Shown here: piece after piece, positions 40,840 to 46,073 of the stretch
How the letters are laid out: each line of letters begins with the position of its first letter
How positions within the stretch are numbered: the stretch's first letter is position 1
NCBI RefSeq assembly: GCF_004684775.1
Contig: NZ_SRIC01000037.1
Span: 1 to 46,073, forward strand
DNA from: Streptomyces sp. MZ04
GTDB lineage: Bacteria; Actinomycetota; Actinomycetes; Streptomycetales; Streptomycetaceae
Direction of reading: 5' to 3'
DNA: 46,073 bases
Program-made: the position numbers and the translations under genes
Notes under the pieces: generated by a model
What the model saw: the letters and a program-made list of their open reading frames with translations, nothing else
What the model was told of the DNA's origin: nothing
Database searches by the model: none

Positions 40840-41416
40840 GTGGTCAGTGAGCGCACCGGTGATGGTGGCGGCAGCGAGTTCCAGCGCGTGTCGGACGTGC
40901 TGCACTCTCGGCTCGCCAACGGCAAGTACCCGTTGGGCGGCAGGCTCCCCACCCAACGGGAGCTGGCGAGCGAATTCGATGTCTCCAGGGACACGATTCA
41001 GCGGGTGCTGAGGGAGCTCAGCAGTGAGGGGCTCATCCGCTCCAAGCAGGGGAGCGGATCTCGCGTCGTGAAGGTGCAGTTGGCCCACTCGAGCGCCGGC
41101 GGGGTGCATGGGAGCGGAGGCAGAGGCCGGGTCTCCCCAGGGCCGATAATCGGGGCTGCGTTCGCCAGCCTGGATGTGGCCCTGGATGTGTTCACGCTGA
41201 CGTCGGACCGAGGCGCTGCACGGGCCCTACAAGGTGATCGAGCGCCGTGTCCAGCTGGACGACGGTGAGGAGATCGACGCACTGGACGTGCTCGGCCTCG
41301 GATCGGCGCTCACGCACTATGTGCGGGACGACAGCCCAGATTCGCAGGGAACTCTCTTCGTCGACAGCATGCAGGCCTGGTTCGATTCCTGCTGGGAGCT
41401 TCTCGCGGCGCCGTAA
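40840..41416 (+). pseudogene. decayed third devA-like gntR gene
   Basis: The DNA-binding part is intact: RVSDVLHSRLANGKYPLGGR and LASEFDVSRDTIQRVLRELS, then GPIIGAAFASLDVALDVFTL. After TLTSD the frame breaks near 41205-41240 and the rest (VIERRVQLDDGEEIDALDVL to SMQAWFDSCWELLAAP) is in another frame. Compared with DevE/DevA about 100 residues of the effector domain are missing. So this is a deletion plus frameshift, not just a sequencing slip. The ending HYVRDDSPDSQG...FVDSMQAWFD is closer to common Streptomyces GntR paralogs than to devA. The N-terminal frame could still make a DNA-binding fragment of about 143 residues. Confidence 0.8.
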
Positions 41417-41580
41417 GCGAAGCGCCCATAAACGGAAGCTTCTCGAACGTCACATCCCCAAGGAGTGGCGCGTGCCTCGTTGAGCCCATCGTTTACCGCC
41501 CTGTAGTCGTCGCTGCCCTCATGCGCCACTAGGGTGTGCATCACTTTCGGCTTCCTCGCGTGACTATCCAGGAGCGGCCC

Positions 41581-43821
41581 GTGGGCGTGTTGCCTGTGCC
41601 CAGTACTCATCTCCTGGTGTCTGCGGAGGAACGCGAGGTTCACGACGCGCACGCATACGACCTATTGATCGAGCACGCTCTGCGGTACGGGAGCATGATG
41701 CGAGGGCATCACAATCGGAACTATTCGTTCTCGCTGACGGATCCGATGGCCCAGTTGGTGGACCGCACGCCCGGCGAGTGGGTGACGGCGCGTCAGCGGA
41801 TGCGGGACGCGCTGCCGGTTGTCATCAGGACCTGGCAGGACGAGTGCGAGATCCTTCGGGCGGTCAAGGGTGCACTGCCCCACGTACCCGAGTGTCTGGC
41901 CAAACGCGGCGACATCGCGGTGCACAGCTATGTGGAGGGGGTGCCGTTCTCCAGCATCTGCCAGAACGGCAAACCGGTCGACTCCCTGCTGATCAACGCG
42001 CTGGCCAACCTGCTGGCGCAGATGACCCAGGTGCGCCGGGAGGCGCTGCCCCCGCTGCCGGCCGACTGGCCCCACCCCGATGAGGGCGGGCAGTCGTTCC
42101 TGCGGAATCTCACGTATCTCGCCGAACGCCAGATCCGTCAGCCCAATTGGGCTGAGTTCGGTGGGCTGTTCGGCGACCTCGGCATTCCCGAGCACGCCCT
42201 TCTCGGGTTGGCGGAGCGCGTACCGGAGATGGCTCAGCGCCCCTACAGCCTGCTCCACACGGACCTGCACCGTGACAACGTGATCTTCTCCTTCGATGGT
42301 GACCCACCGCTGATCTGTGTCGACTGGGAGCTAGCCACCTATGGCGATCCGTTGCACGATCTCGCCACCCACCTGGTCCGTATGCGCTATCCCGACCACC
42401 AGTGGGATGAGGTGGTGGGGGCCTGGTGGGACGCTATGCAACGTCTCAGACCCAGTGCGGTCATCGGCCTGGACCAGGACCTGGGGCACTATGTGGCTTT
42501 TGAGCGCGCCCAGTCCGTCTATTCGGATGTGATACGTGCCGCCAGGTCCCTGGAGGAAGTGACCGACCAGCAGGGCCTGGGCAAGGCGACCCATGCAGTG
42601 CGCACAGCACTGGAGAACGCGGCCGTCCCGCTGCAGTTGCCGGCGGTGCCGGAGGACGAGAAGATCCAGCGCGTCCTCTCCCGCTGGCAGGCGGCCCGGT
42701 TCGGGAGGCGCGCCGAGGGGATCCGTCAGGTGACCTCGATCTTCTGGGAGCCGAACGAGCGCGTTCCGGAGCACCCCGAGTTCCGCCGGACGGCCGTCCA
42801 TGAGGCGCTGGTTGCAGAGAGGGCCGCCCCGAGTTCCCGGGCATTCAAGGGAACGGCCCACCTCAACACCATGGTCAAGGTGAACGGCATCGACTTCCCG
42901 GTCGTCGTACGCCGAAAGCTGGCCTCGGCCGACCGCCGTGAGCGCAGCATTCTCAGCGAGCACGCGGTGCTGCGGGTCATTGAGGAGTCTGGGGTGGAGG
43001 TGCGGGCGCCGCGGGTTCTGGCCCTGGGGACGAGCGACTGGAGGAACCCGTTCGCCATCCATTCCTACGAGGGTCCGCGAGCCGGAGATCTGCCGCCCGA
43101 CCACCCCGTGGACGGCCTGTTGCCCAACGAGGCCGATCAACTGGTGGATCAGCTGGCCGCGTTGACTCGTATCGACAGCAGGCAACTGGATCCCACCGCA
43201 CCCAAGTCGGACTTCTACCCTCAGCTCTGCCATGAACTGGTGCGACTTGTGGTGGATCTACCCAAGGAGTCACAGAAGCTCGCTCGCGAGCTCGGGCTGC
43301 CGGACGGCTACCGCCTGCAGGAACTTCTCAGCCGCCACCGGCTGGCGCCACGTCGGAACGCTCTGCTGCACGGTGACCTCAATCCGTGGAACCTGGTACG
43401 CCACGGCGTGGACCGTGGCCGTGGACTGACGTTCATCGACTGGGAGATGGCGTTGATCGGCGATCCGCTGTATGACTTGGTCCGCCACATGCACCTGACC
43501 CCGACGCGTGCCGAGATCAGGCAGCGCATGTTCGCCCGCTGGAGCAAACGCCTTCCGAGTGCATGCACCCTCGGCTGGAAGGACGACTGGCGGGTGTACC
43601 GGTGGATCGAGATCGTCCGCTCCGCGTACTTGGACCTGGATCGGCTGATCACGGGCACGGGCCTGGACGCGCCCAATGTGCAGCGCGCGGTGGACTCGTA
43701 CGCGATGACTCTGCAAGCGGCGAAGGCGTCCCTGGGGCTGCGCGCGAGAGCGCTGGCCAACCCCTATCTTGTCTGGGCGCTGCCGCGCGGCGAGCATAGA
43801 GAGGCGAGGGCAGCGCTCTAG
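41581..43821 (+). CDS. tandem aminoglycoside-phosphotransferase-like kinase, two domains
   Basis: 746 aa with two full APH/choline-kinase-like domains. Domain 1 (about 30-390): catalytic loop HTDLHRDN (His226, Asp228, Asn233) and metal-site Asp248 in CVDWELATYGDP. Domain 2 (about 410-740): HGDLNPWN (His597, Asp599, Asn604) and Asp620 in FIDWEMALIGDP. Neither N-lobe shows an obvious ATP-binding Lys; Arg occupies the likely place (VVVRRKLAS in domain 2). GTG at 41581 follows AGGAG at 6 nt; the frame is open back to GTG 41536 with TAGGGT before it. Substrate unknown. Codon use looks somewhat less GC-biased than the core genes. 24 bp before the membrane sensor gene. Confidence 0.88.
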   Translation: MGVLPVPSTHLLVSAEEREVHDAHAYDLLIEHALRYGSMMRGHHNRNYSFSLTDPMAQLVDRTPGEWVTARQRMRDALPVVIRTWQDECEILRAVKGALPHVPECLAKRGDIAVHSYVEGVPFSSICQNGKPVDSLLINALANLLAQMTQVRREALPPLPADWPHPDEGGQSFLRNLTYLAERQIRQPNWAEFGGLFGDLGIPEHALLGLAERVPEMAQRPYSLLHTDLHRDNVIFSFDGDPPLICVDWELATYGDPLHDLATHLVRMRYPDHQWDEVVGAWWDAMQRLRPSAVIGLDQDLGHYVAFERAQSVYSDVIRAARSLEEVTDQQGLGKATHAVRTALENAAVPLQLPAVPEDEKIQRVLSRWQAARFGRRAEGIRQVTSIFWEPNERVPEHPEFRRTAVHEALVAERAAPSSRAFKGTAHLNTMVKVNGIDFPVVVRRKLASADRRERSILSEHAVLRVIEESGVEVRAPRVLALGTSDWRNPFAIHSYEGPRAGDLPPDHPVDGLLPNEADQLVDQLAALTRIDSRQLDPTAPKSDFYPQLCHELVRLVVDLPKESQKLARELGLPDGYRLQELLSRHRLAPRRNALLHGDLNPWNLVRHGVDRGRGLTFIDWEMALIGDPLYDLVRHMHLTPTRAEIRQRMFARWSKRLPSACTLGWKDDWRVYRWIEIVRSAYLDLDRLITGTGLDAPNVQRAVDSYAMTLQAAKASLGLRARALANPYLVWALPRGEHREARAAL

Positions 43822-43845
43822 AGGTTTTATCGGGGGAGGGCTCGC

Positions 43846-44724
43846 GTGGCGGGCACAGTGGGTGGGGCAGCGGGCGACGGCATGGGCGGATGGTTACGCC
43901 AGCATCGGGCGCGATTCGAGTCGGCGGCCACGAGGGTCCTGCTGCTCGGCATCTTCGTGACCGGGCTGATGGCCCAGTTCGTCAAGCCTGTCGGCGACGC
44001 TCTGGAGGGCCAGGCGTTTCTTGGTGGTGCGCTGCTCAGCCTGGTGGGCTACGTGCTGTATGACGCGGTGAAGGATCTCGCCGTCTCTTCCCGGCCACCC
44101 GACCGAGGTCTGGTCAGATCCAGCGACCTGGGCGACTTCGTGAGCCAGGCGTTCCACGCGAGGAAGGTGGAGATCTGCTTCCTCGGCTACACGGGAGAGA
44201 CGCTCTACAACGAGCTGTATCACCGGCTCGAGAGCCTGCTTGACGACCCAGGGCCGACTAAGCGCGTGTCGATCAGGATGCTGATCCCGGACTTCGGCCG
44301 TGAGATGGCGGTTCCGTCCCGTGTCGGTCCGGGCGGGAGGCCGGTCGACTACCCCGAGTTCCGGGCCCGGCTCGAATCCAAGTGCCGTGAGTACGACCAG
44401 ATACTGTCCGGGCTGGCGGACCAGCTGACCCGGAGGCACAGGGTGACCGTCCAGTGCGAGTACCGGCTGTACAACGGCGATCCGCGGGACAAGGTCTGCA
44501 TCTTCAACAAGGAGTTGGCGATGCACGGCCTCTACAACGTGGTCGCCACCATGCCGCTGCGGAATCCCGACTGCGAGGTCTACGACCCCAAGGGCTACAA
44601 CACCGACCTCTCCGTCCGTTCCCGCAAGGAGGGGACGGCCGCCGCCGAGACAGCTGTCGCGACGCAGATCAGTCACTTCGAGGGCGTGTGGAAGCTGGCG
44701 GCCACGCCTTCCTGGCGGCAGTAG
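43846..44724 (+). CDS. two-helix membrane protein with DevA-like sensor domain
   Basis: 292 aa. Membrane helices at about 31-46 and 57-73 place both ends in the cytoplasm. From about residue 100 to 285 the order of motifs matches the DevE/DevA effector domain: VEICFLGYTGETL, VSIRMLIPDF, VTVQCEYRLYN, DKVCIFNKELAMHGLYNVV, EVYDPKG and ISHFEGVWK against VEIDALCLTS, VTVRVLLPSR, VDVSFRALPF, VKLYLLNGSEALFAYYTLV, EMYDAQG and SHLWFDALW. No catalytic HKD motif is seen, so it is a candidate ligand-sensing domain. GTG at 43846 follows GGGGGAGGG. Same strand and probably same transcript as the kinase. Confidence 0.82.
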   Translation: MAGTVGGAAGDGMGGWLRQHRARFESAATRVLLLGIFVTGLMAQFVKPVGDALEGQAFLGGALLSLVGYVLYDAVKDLAVSSRPPDRGLVRSSDLGDFVSQAFHARKVEICFLGYTGETLYNELYHRLESLLDDPGPTKRVSIRMLIPDFGREMAVPSRVGPGGRPVDYPEFRARLESKCREYDQILSGLADQLTRRHRVTVQCEYRLYNGDPRDKVCIFNKELAMHGLYNVVATMPLRNPDCEVYDPKGYNTDLSVRSRKEGTAAAETAVATQISHFEGVWKLAATPSWRQ

Positions 44725-44755
44725 CCCCGCGTACAGGGGGGCACTTGGCCAGCCC

Positions 44756-45463
44756 TCAGCCGTGCTCCCCCGAAAGCCCCGACCGCAACTGCCCGAACGC
44801 CCGGTTCGCCGCCGCCACCGCGTCCGGCCACACCTCGTCCGCGCTCTCGCCCGCGTCGATCCGGCGCCAGTTCTCCATGGCGAGGATTCGTTGTACGGCG
44901 ATGATCTGGCCGGCGGCCAGGCGTGCGGTGAGGGGGGCGTCGCCGCCCAGGGCGTCGGCCAGGGTCTGTTCCGAGCGGTCCTGGTACTCGTAGAGGCGGG
45001 CTACCAGGGACGGTGTCCCGTAGAGCAGGCGGTGGAAGGCGAGTACCGCCGGGTGGTCGCACAGGCCCGTCACCGGGTCCTGGCGTTCCAGGCCGTCGAG
45101 GAAGTGGCGTTGCAGGGCGTCCAGTGGGGTGCGCTTGTCGGGGCGGGCCGTGACGATTCTGGCCGCCTCGTCCTGGTGGTCGGCGAAACGGTGGAGGACG
45201 AGGTCCTCCTTGGTGGGGAAGTAGCGGAACAGGGTCGGCTTGGAGATGTCGGCCGCCGCGGCCACCTCCGCGACCGGGACCTTCTCGAAGCCCTTCTCCA
45301 GGAAGAGCGCGATCGCCGCCTCGGAGACCGCCTGGTACATCCGCTGCTTCTTTCGCTCCCGCAGGCCGGGGGTCCCAGGGGTCCCAGGGGTCCCGGAGGT
45401 CCCAGGGGTTCCGGAGGTCCCGGTGGTCCCGGTGGTCCCGGTGGTCGCCTCTTCGTCCGTCAT
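44756..45463 (-). CDS. TetR-family transcriptional regulator
   Basis: 235 aa. After an N-terminal Thr-Gly-Thr/Pro-Gly-Thr repeat tail comes the helix-turn-helix (AVSEAAIALFLEKGFEKVPV, ADISKPTLFRYFPTKEDLVL), then a helical ligand domain. ATG at 45463 is chosen over 45481 because TACGCT (45470-45475) ends 6 nt upstream, inside the longer reading. Probable repressor of itself and the divergent helicase gene; ligand unknown. Convergent with the membrane sensor gene (31 bp). Confidence 0.9.
   Translation of the reverse strand: MTDEEATTGTTGTTGTSGTPGTSGTPGTPGTPGLRERKKQRMYQAVSEAAIALFLEKGFEKVPVAEVAAAADISKPTLFRYFPTKEDLVLHRFADHQDEAARIVTARPDKRTPLDALQRHFLDGLERQDPVTGLCDHPAVLAFHRLLYGTPSLVARLYEYQDRSEQTLADALGGDAPLTARLAAGQIIAVQRILAMENWRRIDAGESADEVWPDAVAAANRAFGQLRSGLSGEHG
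45369..45449 (-). repeat. nine 9-bp tandem repeats coding for a Gly-Thr tail
   Basis: Plus-strand unit GGGGTCCCA and variants, nine times. It encodes TGT, SGT and PGT tripeptides of the TetR N-terminus. Length is likely to vary between strains without frameshift. Confidence 0.85.
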
Positions 45464-45469
45464 GGGGGA

Positions 45470-45475
45470 AGCGTA
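45470..45475 (-). promoter_or_regulatory. -10 box of tetR gene, leaderless
   Basis: TACGCT on the minus strand, 6 nt before the ATG at 45463. Confidence 0.5.
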
Positions 45476-45499
45476 GCGCATGCGTGATTCGCGGTTACG

Positions 45500-45525
45500 A
45501 ATTTAACTTCGCGACAAATTTAACT
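45500..45525. promoter_or_regulatory. AT-rich direct repeats between tetR and helicase
   Basis: AATTTAACT occurs at 45500-45508 and 45517-45525. A TAGATT box (45530-45535) follows, 12 nt before the helicase ATG. The AT-rich run is striking in this genome and is the likely regulator site. No rifamycin-associated element was recognised. Confidence 0.5.
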
Positions 45526-45547
45526 CGGTTAGATTATTCTCGTCGGC

Positions 45548-46073
45548 ATGACGCCACGCGACGCCTCCCTCCATCAAGCCCTCGACCAAGAACGCGGCTA
45601 CCACGACACCTGTCGCGCCGCCCTGACCGGCATGGTCCACGGCGCGGAGGAGCGGGTCATCAGGGGAGCGGACGTCTCCGCGTCCGGCGCCGACGCCGAA
45701 GTCCTCGGCTACGAGTTCCGCAGTCACGCCAAAGCCATGCGCGAGCTCCCCGAGTCGCCCCTCTTCTTCGGGCGTCTGGACTTCGCCGGCGCCGGTCCCG
45801 CAGCCGACGAGGCGGGTGATCACCGCGGGCAGAGCTACCACATCGGGCGTCTCCGCATCACCGAACACCCCTCCGCCCCACCTCTGGTCGTCGACTGGCG
45901 CGCCCCCGTCTCACGCGCCTTCTACCAGGCGGGAGCCCGCGACCCGCAGGGCGTCGCCGTCCGTCGCCGCTTCGGCTGGGCCCCCGGCAGCAAGGGAGAA
46001 TCCGCCGACCTCACCGGCCTGGAGGACGAGCCGCTGGCCGGCAGCGCGCCGAACACGCCGAACACCCCCGCCG
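45548..46073 (+). CDS. HelD-like ATP-dependent helicase, N-terminal part
   Basis: 175 codons, open to the window end. The N-terminus (ERGYHDTCRAALTGM), FFGRLDF, YHIGRLRI and VVDWRAPVSRAFYQAG are hallmarks of actinobacterial HelD/UvrD-like proteins, which recycle stalled RNA polymerase; some (HelR) confer rifamycin resistance. The ATPase motifs lie beyond the window, so the subtype cannot be decided. ATG at 45548. Divergent from tetR. Confidence 0.88.
   Translation, partial: MTPRDASLHQALDQERGYHDTCRAALTGMVHGAEERVIRGADVSASGADAEVLGYEFRSHAKAMRELPESPLFFGRLDFAGAGPAADEAGDHRGQSYHIGRLRITEHPSAPPLVVDWRAPVSRAFYQAGARDPQGVAVRRRFGWAPGSKGESADLTGLEDEPLAGSAPNTPNTPA

Noticed and set aside
41480..41510. Remnant of another devA-like C-terminus (GTTTACCGCCCT as in devA at 39963)
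   Set aside because: Only about 12 matching bases and no extended similarity; could be chance.
37381..44724. Integrative element or plasmid-derived island
   Set aside because: GntR genes and small membrane proteins recall plasmid transfer regulators, but there is no integrase, excisionase, Tra ATPase, tRNA or flanking att repeat, and devA/devB/devE are normal chromosomal genes.
45481..45547. Rifamycin-associated element before the helicase gene
   Set aside because: The gap is AT-rich with direct repeats; the GC-rich palindrome expected for that element is absent.

Overview
This window is Streptomyces chromosome. GC is very high, third codon positions are almost all G or C, GTG starts are common, and gene content and order match from memory the S. 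coelicolor core region around SCO4135-SCO4195 (csoR, pit, pstSCAB, ppk, mshD, glnR, cysA, nur, rsiG, devA/devB/devE). No search was run, so ortholog names rest on recognised families, motifs and gene order.

Layout. 0-2 kb: a tiny Cys-rich protein, a lipoprotein, a 62-aa protein and the copper repressor CsoR with a clear operator. 2-12.1 kb is a phosphate block: low-affinity uptake (DUF47 partner plus Pit), the high-affinity pstS-pstC-pstA-pstB operon behind an 11-nt-phased PHO box, and an overlapping ppk-CHAD-Nudix operon for polyphosphate. 12.2-14.6 kb: a GntR/ABC operon with a 50-bp palindrome at the regulator's start codon. 14.7-20 kb: a Pro/Gln-rich membrane protein, mycothiol synthase, a secreted 5'-nucleotidase followed by a 14-bp tandem repeat, a DUF2993 protein and a DUF5988 protein. 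20-25.5 kb: an envelope-stress-like unit (PDZ-less trypsin-like protease, 75-aa protein, response regulator, histidine kinase), a LacI regulator and the nitrogen regulator GlnR. 25.7-30.6 kb: hydrolase, MoaD/ThiS-like protein, membrane proteins, and a sulfur unit in which a 26-aa Cys-containing leader peptide precedes cysA and a DUF1416 gene. 30.7-37.4 kb: small conserved proteins, Nur, YgfZ, Dtd, the c-di-GMP-responsive anti-sigma factor RsiG, a Rhizobium-type asparaginase and an Eis-like acetyltransferase.

37.4-44.7 kb is the most unusual part. Two paralogous modules, each a ~61-aa membrane protein divergent from a GntR regulator (devE, devA), share near-identical promoter/operator DNA. They are followed by the devB phosphatase-like gene, a third and decayed GntR paralog, a 746-aa protein with two complete phosphotransferase-kinase domains, and a two-helix membrane protein whose cytoplasmic domain looks homologous to the DevA/DevE effector domain. 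devA, devB and devE are known development genes. The kinase and the membrane-tethered sensor next to them look like an undescribed extension: a kinase/phosphatase pair plus cytosolic and membrane sensors with one shared ligand-binding fold. The window ends with a TetR regulator divergent from the start of a HelD-type helicase.

A recurrent theme is leaderless transcription: twelve genes have a TANNNT box ending 6-8 nt before the start codon. This fixed several starts and exposed genes that are easy to overlook (21-179 and 29150-29230). No rRNA, tRNA, CRISPR array, integrase or transposase was seen.
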